The notes below the pieces were generated by a model. It was not told the DNA's origin, searched no databases, and worked only from the letters and a program-made list of their open reading frames with translations. A program made the position numbers and the translations under genes. Shown here piece after piece: positions 24,261 through 31,791 of a stretch of DNA of 38,981 nucleotides (within the stretch, counting starts at the first letter, position 1; each line of letters begins with the position of its first letter). Origin of the DNA: an uncultured Lachnospiraceae bacterium (GTDB taxonomy: Bacteria; Bacillota; Clostridia; Lachnospirales; Lachnospiraceae); NCBI GenBank assembly GCA_910585075.1, contig CAJUED010000037.1:1-38981 (forward strand). The letters run 5' to 3'.

Positions 24261-25580
24261 TTAAAGCTGTGCAATCACAAAGATATCATAAATCGCTTTG
24301 ATTGCCGCCTCAAAATCGTCATTGGCAACACCGATAATTATGTTCAGCTCGCTTGAGCCCTGGTCGATCATTTTTACATTTACATTCACATGGGCCAGGG
24401 CGGAAAAGATACGTCCTGCAGTTCCCCTTGTGGATTTCATCCCCCGTCCCACCACTGCAATCAGCGCAAGGTCCGCTTCTATATCTATACTGTCCGGGTC
24501 TGCCAGTCTGTGAATGGCGGAAACCACTTTCTGTTCCTTATCGATAAATTCGTCCTGGTGCACGAATACGGTCAGGGTGTCAATTCCCGAAGGGATATGT
24601 TCAAAGGAAATTCCATTGTCCTCGAAAGCCTGAAGCACCTTTCTCCCAAATCCAATCTCTGAATTCATCATGGCTTTCTCTATGTTGATAGAGCAGAACC
24701 CCTTCTTTCCCGCAATACCGGTGATCACATATTTTGATTTCTGGCAGGTGCTCTCCACAATCCAGGTGCCGCCGTCCTCCGGCTGGTTGGTGTTGCGGAT
24801 GTTAATGGGGATTCCCTCTCTCCTTACCGGGAAGATTGCATCCTCGTGGAGCACGCTGGCTCCCATGTAGGACAGCTCCCGAAGTTCCCGGTAGGTGATG
24901 GTGTCAATTCCCTCCGGTTCATCAATGATTCTGGGGTCGGCAATCAAAAATCCTGATACGTCCGTCCAGTTTTCATATACATCCGCCTTCACGGCTCTTG
25001 CCACAATGGAGCCGGTAATGTCCGAACCGCCTCTTGAAAAAGTTTTCACTCTGCCATCTGCATAGGCTCCATAAAATCCCGGTACCACGGCGCTGTGAAT
25101 CCCTGCAAGTCGCTCCCCCAAAATCTGATTTGTCAGCTCCGAGTCAAACTCTCCGTTTTCTTTAAAACGAATCACTTCTGCAGCGTCCACAAATTCATAT
25201 CCCAGGTAGGCCGCCATGATAATACCATTTAAGTATTCGCCCCGGGAAGCCGCATAATTTTCTCCTGCTTTTTCCTTTAAATTTTTTTCAATAATATCAA
25301 ATTCTTTTTTCAGGGAAAGCTTTAAGGAAAGTCCGTCAATGATTTCCTGATAACGCTCTTTGATACAGGTAAGCTTCTCCGTAAAGTCCTCGTCCGACTC
25401 AGCCAAACGGCAGCATTCATAAAGCATATCCGTAACCTTTGTATCATTTGCAAATCTTTTCCCCGGCGCTGAGGGCACCACATAGCGCCGCTCCGCATCC
25501 TTATGAATAATCTCCCCTGCCTTCTGAAACTGCTCCGCACTGGCAAGAGAGCTGCCGCCGAATTTAACTACTTTTTTCAC
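24261..25580 (-). CDS. lysC: Aspartate kinase
   Basis: This enzyme phosphorylates aspartate, the first step to lysine, threonine and methionine. The 439-residue product starts with KKVVKFGGSSLASAEQF, the nucleotide-binding signature. The catalytic domain continues with GRGGSD-type sequence (FSRGGSDITGSIVARA). Two ACT domains occupy about residues 300-435, and they normally bind the feedback inhibitor. I chose GTG at 25580, which has GGAGG six bases upstream, over the longer frame to 25604. It lies 219 nt downstream of the ApgM-type gene and is probably in the same operon, although the gap contains repeats and hairpins and may have its own control. I cannot tell from the sequence whether lysine or threonine regulates it. 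Confidence 0.93.
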   Translation of the reverse strand: MKKVVKFGGSSLASAEQFQKAGEIIHKDAERRYVVPSAPGKRFANDTKVTDMLYECCRLAESDEDFTEKLTCIKERYQEIIDGLSLKLSLKKEFDIIEKNLKEKAGENYAASRGEYLNGIIMAAYLGYEFVDAAEVIRFKENGEFDSELTNQILGERLAGIHSAVVPGFYGAYADGRVKTFSRGGSDITGSIVARAVKADVYENWTDVSGFLIADPRIIDEPEGIDTITYRELRELSYMGASVLHEDAIFPVRREGIPINIRNTNQPEDGGTWIVESTCQKSKYVITGIAGKKGFCSINIEKAMMNSEIGFGRKVLQAFEDNGISFEHIPSGIDTLTVFVHQDEFIDKEQKVVSAIHRLADPDSIDIEADLALIAVVGRGMKSTRGTAGRIFSALAHVNVNVKMIDQGSSELNIIIGVANDDFEAAIKAIYDIFVIAQL

Positions 25581-25607
25581 ACCAATCCTCCATCCTGCCA
25601 ACACCCT

Positions 25608-25637
25608 TCAAATTTGGGCGTCAGCACAAATTTATAT
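25608..25637 (+). repeat. Direct repeat, left copy, upstream of lysC
   Basis: CAAATTTGGGCG followed by TCAGCACAAAT recurs at 25771-25800 with a few changes and a 2-base indel. Each copy contains a CCC/GGG mini-stem. The two copies bracket about 130 bases that include other hairpins. Confidence 0.55.
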
Positions 25638-25638
25638 G

Positions 25639-25656
25639 GTTGAAAATTTTCAACCT
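25639..25656. other. Perfect 18-bp palindrome upstream of lysC
   Basis: GGTTGAAAATTTTCAACC reads the same on both strands and lies 59 bases upstream of the lysC start. Nearby, GCCGCT-TC-AGCGGC (about 25666-25679) forms a second hairpin, and a longer inverted repeat, GAAATCACCTAGC with GCTTAGTGATTTC (about 25703-25742), forms a third. A regulatory protein or RNA structure is possible. Confidence 0.5.
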
Positions 25657-25770
25657 TCCCGTCATGCCGCTTCAGCGGCACAAACAGCCCACTGTGAATC
25701 TTGAAATCACCTAGCAAGGTATTTTCGAGCTTAGTGATTTCCTTCACATTTCTCCATATTGCCACAGCCC

Positions 25771-25800
25771 GCAAATTTGGGCGCCGGCACACAAATATAT
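25771..25800 (+). repeat. Direct repeat, right copy, upstream of lysC
   Basis: This copy (CAAATTTGGGCGCCGGCACA, then CAAATATAT) abuts the stop codon of the ApgM-type gene. It matches the left copy at 25608-25637 at most positions. Confidence 0.55.
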
Positions 25801-27014
25801 TAATTTTCATGTTTGAACAGCTTATCTATTATTTTATGCCCCAGCGGAACAAAATTTCCACTTCCGGCTGCTTCTTTTTCATTATAATCAAGGGTTCCAT
25901 TCTTTGGTGCCATGCTGTCGTACAAAAGATACGGAACACTGTCCGATGTATGAGTCCGCACTCTGATAGGCGTTGGATGATCCGGAAGCACCAGAAGCCG
26001 ATAAGCGGTTCCTTCCCTGTCAAGTGTCTGTGTCAAAGGACCTATCACTCTCTTATCCAGATATTCAATGGCCTGTACTTTCTTCTCCACACTGCCCTGA
26101 TGCCCCATCTCGTCCGGAGCCTCCACGTGGATATAAACAAAATCATATCCATTTTTCAACGCGTCCAGAGCCGCCTGTACTTTACCTTCATAATTGGTAT
26201 GAAGCCCCCCGTTGGCGCCTTCCACCTTCGCAACTCCCATTCCCGCGCCCACGGCAATACCCTTTAAAAGATCCACCGCAGAGACCATCATTCCTTTCAG
26301 ACCGTTCTTCTCCTCAAAGGAAGAAAGGACAGGTTTTGTGCCGGCTCCCCAGAACCAGCAGCAGTTGGCGGGGTTAAGTCCCTTTTTCTTTCTTTCTATA
26401 TTAATGGGGTGGTTTACCAAAATTTCATGGCTTCTTTTCATCATATAAAGAAGGTGCTCGTCTGTGGGAAGGTATTCCCCTATCACCCGGCCCAGAATAT
26501 CATGGGGCTGGGAGAGCTCTATGACCTGTCCCTTCTTCCAAATCAGGCAGTGTCTGTAGCTGGTTCCCACATAGAACTGATAGGTTTCATCCTGCAGCTG
26601 TTCCTTCACCGCCTCTAACAGAACCGCGCAGTCCTCCGTGCTGATTTCTCCTGAGCTATGATCGATAATTGTTCTTTCTTCAAAGGGCGTATCTTCCTCG
26701 GAAATCGTTACTATGTTACACCGAAGGGCCACATCCGTATCCTCCATGGGAACACCAATGCTGAGAGCTTCCAAAGGAGAACGGCCTGAATAATAAAGCT
26801 TCGGGTCATACCCCAGCACAGAAAGGTTTGCCGTATCCGATCCCGGCTTCATTCCCTCCGGAATGGTATGCACAAGCCCGATTTCCGATAATTTGCTTAA
26901 TCTGTCCATGGCAGGTGTGTCTGCGTAGGCCAGGGGCGTTTTACCTCCCAGCCCTTCTATGGGTTCGTCTGCCATTCCGTCCCCAAGCACGATAATGTAT
27001 TTTTTTTCTGACAT
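25800..27014 (-). CDS. ApgM-type phosphoglycerate mutase family protein, proposed homoserine kinase
   Basis: A 404-residue metal-dependent enzyme of the alkaline phosphatase superfamily, the ApgM branch of cofactor-independent phosphoglycerate mutases. The metal site begins with GDGMAD (D12). The nucleophile serine lies in PGSDTANLSVLGYDP (about S59), and HVEAPDEMGHQG plus LPDHPTPIRVRTH supply the remaining ligands. A subgroup of this family is annotated as proposed homoserine kinase because it sits with threonine genes in genomes that lack the usual thrB. Here it lies between homoserine dehydrogenase and aspartate kinase, which supports that reading. The start at 27014 has GAGG five bases upstream. 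A phosphoglycerate mutase role in glycolysis remains possible. Confidence 0.85.
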   Translation of the reverse strand: MSEKKYIIVLGDGMADEPIEGLGGKTPLAYADTPAMDRLSKLSEIGLVHTIPEGMKPGSDTANLSVLGYDPKLYYSGRSPLEALSIGVPMEDTDVALRCNIVTISEEDTPFEERTIIDHSSGEISTEDCAVLLEAVKEQLQDETYQFYVGTSYRHCLIWKKGQVIELSQPHDILGRVIGEYLPTDEHLLYMMKRSHEILVNHPINIERKKKGLNPANCCWFWGAGTKPVLSSFEEKNGLKGMMVSAVDLLKGIAVGAGMGVAKVEGANGGLHTNYEGKVQAALDALKNGYDFVYIHVEAPDEMGHQGSVEKKVQAIEYLDKRVIGPLTQTLDREGTAYRLLVLPDHPTPIRVRTHTSDSVPYLLYDSMAPKNGTLDYNEKEAAGSGNFVPLGHKIIDKLFKHEN

Positions 27015-27075
27015 ATTTTCCTCATTTCTACGCTGCTTTTTCCGCACATCCTTTTGACACGATAATCTCTGTACT

Positions 27076-27095
27076 CTGCTGCCTTTTTGCAGCAG
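27076..27095. other. Intercistronic hairpin between hom and the ApgM-type gene
   Basis: CTGCTGC and GCAGCAG form a 7-bp stem with loop CTTTTT. On the minus strand no T tract follows, so I read it as an mRNA processing or stability element inside the operon rather than a terminator. Confidence 0.4.
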
Positions 27096-27161
27096 TCGCA
27101 GCCTCTGACAAAAAAGTCCGCCTCACAAGATACTTTATATATTATATTTCGAATTTGCTTC

Positions 27162-28370
27162 TTATTCCTCCAGACGAATCCGGCTGATAATTCCGGTTTC
27201 CCGGGCTTTTCTGTTGAAATCTTCCTCGGTCAGCTCCTCTGTCACGAAAGCAAACTCTCCGGGCACATCCGCCTCAATTACGCTTACCCGTTCGAAAATG
27301 TGCAGCGCCTTCCCTTCATTTTCTAATGGCACCCGCACGAAAAACCGGTGGCATGCCTTGTCAATTCCGGTAAGGGCCACATCCTCCGAATCCCAGAAGC
27401 ACATGATCACCTTTCCGATATGCCTTGCACAGTCCACCACGTCGGATACCACAGCGCTTGCCGTGGGCAGTTTCCCTGCTCCCCGCCCGTAATACATGGA
27501 ATCTCCCAGCATATTGCCATGAACGCATACCGCATTAAACACATCGTTTACCATATATAAAGGATGGGATTTGCTAATCAGGAAAGGCGCTACCATGGCA
27601 TAAAACTGTCCTTCCTCCTCCCGGCTTAAAGCCAGCAGTTTAATCGTCTTTCCCATTGCATGGGCATATATAAAATCGGTGGCTGTAATTTTCGTAATGC
27701 CCTCCGTATAAATATCCTGATACCTCACATTCTTTCCACACATAAGGGAGGAAAGGATGGCAATCTTGCGGCAGGCATCGTATCCTTCCACATCCGCTTC
27801 CGGATTGCGCTCTGCGTACCCCTTATCCTGGGCGTCCCGAAGCACATTCCCAAAGTCAGCTCCTTCCTTTTCCATCCGGGAAAGGATGTAATTGGTTGTT
27901 CCATTTAAAATGCCTGTGATAGCGTCTATTTTTTCCGCTGTCAGGGAGTAATTTAAGGGGCGGATAATGGGAATGCCGCCTCCTACACTGGCCTCAAACA
28001 GGTAATTGCACTGGTTCTCATGGGCAATCCCTATCAGCTCCGGCCCGTGAACAGCCACCAGCTCTTTATTGGAGGTACACACGCTTTTACCCGACATAAG
28101 GGCTCTCTTTGTAAAGTCATAGGCAGGCTTCAACCCTCCCATGGTTTCGCAGATAATTTTTATCTCCGGGTCATTTAAAATCTGCTCCACGTCATGGACA
28201 ATCTTACTTTCGTAAGGATCTCCGGGGAAATCCCTTAAGTCCAGAATATATTTAATATTGATTGCCTCACCGGCCCCACACTTTTTATTGATTTCTTCCT
28301 TATTTTTCTCAATTACTTCCACAACACCGCTTCCCACCGTGCCGTATCCCATTACCGCTATCTGAATCAT
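27162..28370 (-). CDS. hom: Homoserine dehydrogenase
   Basis: This enzyme reduces aspartate semialdehyde to homoserine with NAD(P)H. The 402-residue product has the nucleotide-binding motif AVMGYGTVGSGVVEV at the N-terminus, the catalytic region GILNGTTNYILSRM with DAQDKGYAERNPEADVEGYDACRK downstream, and a C-terminal ACT domain (about 325-400) that typically mediates feedback by threonine. GGAGG lies six bases before the ATG at 28370, which is preferred over the frame to 28400. It follows the ACT regulator gene by 49 nt and precedes the ApgM-type gene by 147 nt, all on one strand, forming an aspartate-to-phosphohomoserine route with lysC. Confidence 0.95.
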   Translation of the reverse strand: MIQIAVMGYGTVGSGVVEVIEKNKEEINKKCGAGEAINIKYILDLRDFPGDPYESKIVHDVEQILNDPEIKIICETMGGLKPAYDFTKRALMSGKSVCTSNKELVAVHGPELIGIAHENQCNYLFEASVGGGIPIIRPLNYSLTAEKIDAITGILNGTTNYILSRMEKEGADFGNVLRDAQDKGYAERNPEADVEGYDACRKIAILSSLMCGKNVRYQDIYTEGITKITATDFIYAHAMGKTIKLLALSREEEGQFYAMVAPFLISKSHPLYMVNDVFNAVCVHGNMLGDSMYYGRGAGKLPTASAVVSDVVDCARHIGKVIMCFWDSEDVALTGIDKACHRFFVRVPLENEGKALHIFERVSVIEADVPGEFAFVTEELTEEDFNRKARETGIISRIRLEE

Positions 28371-28419
28371 TTTATTCCTCCATTCCTGTCCATAGTCCAT
28401 AAAGCACGCCTTGAGGCGC

Positions 28420-28863
28420 TTAATGTTTTGATTCCGCCAATATCTTCACATTCATAACCCCCTGCTGCCCTCCAAGGCTCTCAAGCATCTCCGAGACATT
28501 CCCTGTAGTGGGAAGAACCTGCATGCTTAAGCTTAAGGAGGCCACCCCGTTAATGGGAATACTCTGATGTATCGTCAGAATATTTGCTCCAAACTCTGCA
28601 ATAATCTTAAGTACATCAGAGAGAAGCCCCGGCTCGTCCTCCATTTGAAAGGTCAGGGTAATCCTGGTGCCCTGTGAATTTTCATGAAACGGAAATATAT
28701 CATCCTTATATTTATAAAAAGAGCTGCGGCTGATGCCCACCTGGTCCGCGGCTTCGTTCACCGTGTGCACCTTGCCGGTCTCTAAAAGCCGCTTGGCCTC
28801 CACCACTTTTAGAAGCACCTCAGGCACCGCCCGCTCCTTCATCACAAAATATCTGGTTCCCAT
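28420..28863 (-). CDS. UPF0735-type ACT domain protein
   Basis: A 147-residue protein with two parts. Residues about 8-55 look like a helix-turn-helix segment (VHTVNEAADQVGISRSSFYKYKDDIFPF). Residues about 65-147 form an ACT amino-acid-binding domain (RITLTFQMEDEPGLLSDVLKIIAEFGANILTIHQSIPI). This matches the UPF0735/PheB-like family. The combination suggests an amino-acid-responsive DNA-binding regulator. It is the first gene of the cluster with hom and lysC, 49 nt before hom, so autoregulation and threonine or homoserine sensing are reasonable inferences. I chose ATG at 28863, with weak AGGTGCGGGTT upstream, and a GTG at 28872 is an alternative. No direct evidence on its ligand is visible. 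Confidence 0.85.
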   Translation of the reverse strand: MGTRYFVMKERAVPEVLLKVVEAKRLLETGKVHTVNEAADQVGISRSSFYKYKDDIFPFHENSQGTRITLTFQMEDEPGLLSDVLKIIAEFGANILTIHQSIPINGVASLSLSMQVLPTTGNVSEMLESLGGQQGVMNVKILAESKH

Positions 28864-28898
28864 AACCCGCACCTATACTTTTTAGTTTCTCTGTCACG

Positions 28899-28912
28899 GA
28901 CACTTGTGTGTC
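28899..28912. promoter_or_regulatory. Small palindrome at the transcription start of the hom cluster
   Basis: GACAC and GTGTC flank TTGT a few bases downstream of the predicted start point of the promoter at 28923-28951. It could be an operator for the ACT protein encoded next, but the symmetry is short. Confidence 0.3.
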
Positions 28913-28922
28913 AACGAGAGAT

Positions 28923-28951
28923 ATTCTATCACAAGAATTTTCAGATGGCAA
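28923..28951 (-). promoter_or_regulatory. Sigma-A promoter for the ACT-hom-lysC cluster
   Basis: On the minus strand TTGCCA (28951-28946) and TAGAAT (28928-28923) are separated by 17 bases. The -35 box overlaps the end of the MATE coding sequence. Transcription would begin about 50 nt before the ACT gene. Confidence 0.55.
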
Positions 28952-30299
28952 GTAATTTTTTAAACAGCCTTCCAAGCACAATCACCGCTGCCGTAGCCAG
29001 CACAACCTCCGCAGAAAACTGCGTGTAAGCAAGTCCATAAAGCGGAAAAAGGGCATTTAAAATATAAATAGCCGGGATTTCCAGCAGAATTTTTCTCATG
29101 ACAGCAAACAGAAGGGCTTCCTTGCCCATTCCTACCGCCTGAAAAACTCCCACTGCCAGAAAATCCATACACAGAAATGGAAGTCCTATGCAGAATCCCC
29201 GCAAAAATCTGCTGCCATAAGCCACAATCACTTCATTATCCATAAACATGGTGATCAAAGGCCTGGCCCCTATGTAATATCCTGCCACCACCACAATGAT
29301 AAAACCCAGGCACACCTTTGCGGTAAACACCACGGTATCCTTCATCCGTTTATGATTTCCACTGGAATAATTGTAGCTGACCAGGGGCATAATTCCCTGA
29401 GACACGCCCATTGCTATGTTCATGGGCACCATATTAATCTTCTGGGTAATTCCCATAGCCGCCACTGCGTCAGCCCCGAAACCGGCCGTAAAGTTGTTTA
29501 AAATAGTCATCCCCGTCACATTCAGAAGGTTCTGGATGGACGCAGGTATGCCAACCCCGCAGATACCCAGCACAATTTCCTTTCGCAGACAGAATTTTTT
29601 AGGGGAAATGCAGACAAAGGTTTTCTTTCTCCGCACAAAAACCAATATCAGGAAATAGGAAAAAGCCACGCAGTTGGAAAGGAAGGTTGCCAGTCCTGCC
29701 CCGGCCGCCCCCATATTCAGTCCCCAGGGAAGAATGAAAATCGGGTCAAGTATCATATTTAAGAGACATCCGCTCATAGTTCCGATGCTGGCGTGAAGGG
29801 ATGAGCCCTCCGAGCGCACCAGGTAGGCCATCACCACATTTAAAATAGCCGGTACCGCACCAAAATTTACCGTCCACTGCATGTACGCCGCCGTGGCTGC
29901 CAAAGTTCCCTCATCCGCGCCAAGCAGATGTAAAAGGGGCGTCTTGAAAACGGTACAGGCCGTGGAAAAAAGCAGGCCGCTGAGCAATGCACAATAAAAT
30001 CCCACGGCGGAGCTTCTGTACACAGTCTCGTAGTCCCTTCTTCCAAGAGCCCTGCTCATCATGCTGGAAGTGCCCACCCCAAACAGGTTATTCACCGCAT
30101 TAAAGGCAAGAAGCACCGGCGCGGCCAGCGTCACCGCCGCGTTTTGAATGGGGTCGTTGATCATTCCAACGAAATAGGTGTCCGCCAGATTGTAGATCAC
30201 CATCACCAGCGAGCTTATAACGGTAGGCACCGCCAGCTTCGCCACCGCTCTGGGTATGGGTATATTTTCAAAAAGGGCTGTCTTGCTCTCCTCCTGCAT
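28941..30299 (-). CDS. MATE family efflux transporter
   Basis: A 452-residue multidrug and toxic compound extrusion protein with twelve predicted membrane helices. The N-terminal half has the familiar AVPTVISSLVMVIYNLADTYFVG block, and the second half repeats the fold with MVPMNIAMGVSQGIMPLVSYNYSSGNHKR. Members use sodium or proton gradients to export cationic compounds, but substrate cannot be predicted. An AGGG site lies about six bases before the ATG at 30299. The gene follows gatB by 55 nt on the same strand, so it may be a read-through partner of gatCAB. I see no functional link. A promoter for the next cluster overlaps its stop codon. Confidence 0.93.
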   Translation of the reverse strand: MQEESKTALFENIPIPRAVAKLAVPTVISSLVMVIYNLADTYFVGMINDPIQNAAVTLAAPVLLAFNAVNNLFGVGTSSMMSRALGRRDYETVYRSSAVGFYCALLSGLLFSTACTVFKTPLLHLLGADEGTLAATAAYMQWTVNFGAVPAILNVVMAYLVRSEGSSLHASIGTMSGCLLNMILDPIFILPWGLNMGAAGAGLATFLSNCVAFSYFLILVFVRRKKTFVCISPKKFCLRKEIVLGICGVGIPASIQNLLNVTGMTILNNFTAGFGADAVAAMGITQKINMVPMNIAMGVSQGIMPLVSYNYSSGNHKRMKDTVVFTAKVCLGFIIVVVAGYYIGARPLITMFMDNEVIVAYGSRFLRGFCIGLPFLCMDFLAVGVFQAVGMGKEALLFAVMRKILLEIPAIYILNALFPLYGLAYTQFSAEVVLATAAVIVLGRLFKKLLAI

Positions 30300-30354
30300 C
30301 TGTTTCCCTGCCTTTCTTTTCTATTCTTTTCCATAATAAACGACATTAGAAATT

Positions 30355-31791
30355 TCACTTGGTCAAAAGCTCTCTCAGCAATTGATTCACCATCCCCGGG
30401 TCCGCCTTTCCTTTCATGGCCTTCATGGTCTGTCCCACCAAAAAGCCGATTGCCTTTTCCTTGCCGTTTTGGTAGTCCTCCACCGATTGAGGATTATTTG
30501 CAATCACTTCCTCCACGGTTTTCCGCAGGGCCCCCTCGTCATTTACCGTCTTAAGGCCCTTCTCCTCCACATATTTTTCCGGATCCACATCCTTGGCAAA
30601 CATTTGCTCAAAGACCTCCTTTGCAACGGAGCCGTTGATAGCTTTGCTGTCCACAAGGGAAATCAGCTTTGCAAGGTGCTCCGGTGAAAACCGAATGTCC
30701 TCCGGATCCTGACCATTTTCCTTCAACAGCCTTAAGGTCTCCCCCATAAGCCAGTTGGACACCTTCTTTGGCTGGCTTCCAAGGGCCACGGTGGCTTCAA
30801 AAATATCCGCCATGTGTTTGCTTCCGGTGATGATTTCAATATCATAGGCAGGAATGTCAAATTCCTCCTGATAACGGCGCATCTTTTCCTCACGAAATTC
30901 CGGCTGCTGGGCGCGCACCTTTTCCAGGAATGCATCATCCAGCACAATGGGAACCAAATCCGGGTCGGGAAAATAGCGGTAATCCTGGGCGTCTTCTTTG
31001 CTTCGCATAGCATAGGACTCGCCCTTGCCGTCATCCCATCTTCTGGTCTCCTGCACCACCTTTTTCCCTTCCTCCAGAAGGTCAATCTGACGCTCCCGCT
31101 CGCCCTCAATAGCCCTTGCAATGGCCCGGAAAGAATTTAAGTTTTTCATTTCCGTCCGGGTGCCGAACTCCTCTGCGCCCACCTCCCTTACGGACAGGTT
31201 CACATCCGCGCGCATAGAGCCCTCCTGGAGCTTACAGTCGGAGGCTCCCAGATACTGGATGAGCATGCGAAGTTTTTCCAGGTAAGCAATGACTTCCTCC
31301 GCACTGCGCATATCCGGCTCCGACACAATCTCAATAAGGGGCACCCCGCTGCGGTTATAGTCCACCAGGGAGCAATCCTCCCACTCATCATGAATCAGCT
31401 TGCCCGCATCCTCCTCCATATGAATTTCGTGTATACCGATAAACTTTTTCCCGTTTTCCGTCTCAATTTCCACCTTCCCATTCCGGCAGATAGGAAGATA
31501 CAATTGAGAAATTTGGTAGTTTTGAGGATTGTCCGGGTAAAAGTAATTTTTGCGGTCAAATTTACAGTACCGGCTAATCTGACAGTTTGTGGCAAGCCCT
31601 ACCGCCACCGCATATTCCAGCACCTGTTTATTTAACACAGGCAAAGAGCCTGGCATTCCGGTACACACCGGACAGGTGTGGGTGTTGGGCTCCCCCCCAA
31701 AAGCCGTGGAGCATCCGCAGAAAATTTTGGTTTTGGTGGCCAACTCCACATGGACCTCAAGGCCAATCACCGTCTCATATTGCTTTGCCAT
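30355..31791 (-). CDS. gatB: Aspartyl/glutamyl-tRNA amidotransferase subunit B
   Basis: GatB is the kinase and tRNA-binding subunit of the GatCAB amidotransferase, which converts misacylated Asp-tRNA-Asn or Glu-tRNA-Gln to the correct amide form. The 478-residue product has the N-terminal YETVIGLEVHVEL block, zinc-type cysteines in FCGCSTAFG and HTCPVCTGMPG, and the C-terminal YqeY-like tail domain (IGFLVGQTMKAMKGKADPGMVNQLL). GGGAGG lies six bases before the ATG at 31791. It overlaps the end of gatA by 17 nt, so translation is coupled. The start at 31815 is less likely. With glnS present in the same window, Asn-tRNA is the likely main product. Confidence 0.96.
   Translation of the reverse strand: MAKQYETVIGLEVHVELATKTKIFCGCSTAFGGEPNTHTCPVCTGMPGSLPVLNKQVLEYAVAVGLATNCQISRYCKFDRKNYFYPDNPQNYQISQLYLPICRNGKVEIETENGKKFIGIHEIHMEEDAGKLIHDEWEDCSLVDYNRSGVPLIEIVSEPDMRSAEEVIAYLEKLRMLIQYLGASDCKLQEGSMRADVNLSVREVGAEEFGTRTEMKNLNSFRAIARAIEGERERQIDLLEEGKKVVQETRRWDDGKGESYAMRSKEDAQDYRYFPDPDLVPIVLDDAFLEKVRAQQPEFREEKMRRYQEEFDIPAYDIEIITGSKHMADIFEATVALGSQPKKVSNWLMGETLRLLKENGQDPEDIRFSPEHLAKLISLVDSKAINGSVAKEVFEQMFAKDVDPEKYVEEKGLKTVNDEGALRKTVEEVIANNPQSVEDYQNGKEKAIGFLVGQTMKAMKGKADPGMVNQLLRELLTK

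Noticed and set aside
25605..25800. Lysine riboswitch before lysC
   Set aside because: The gap has hairpins and repeats but none of the conserved core sequence of that riboswitch.
25577..25810. 77-codon frame upstream of lysC
   Set aside because: It lies over the direct repeats and overlaps the lysC start by a few bases. It has no homologue I recognise and no binding site of its own.
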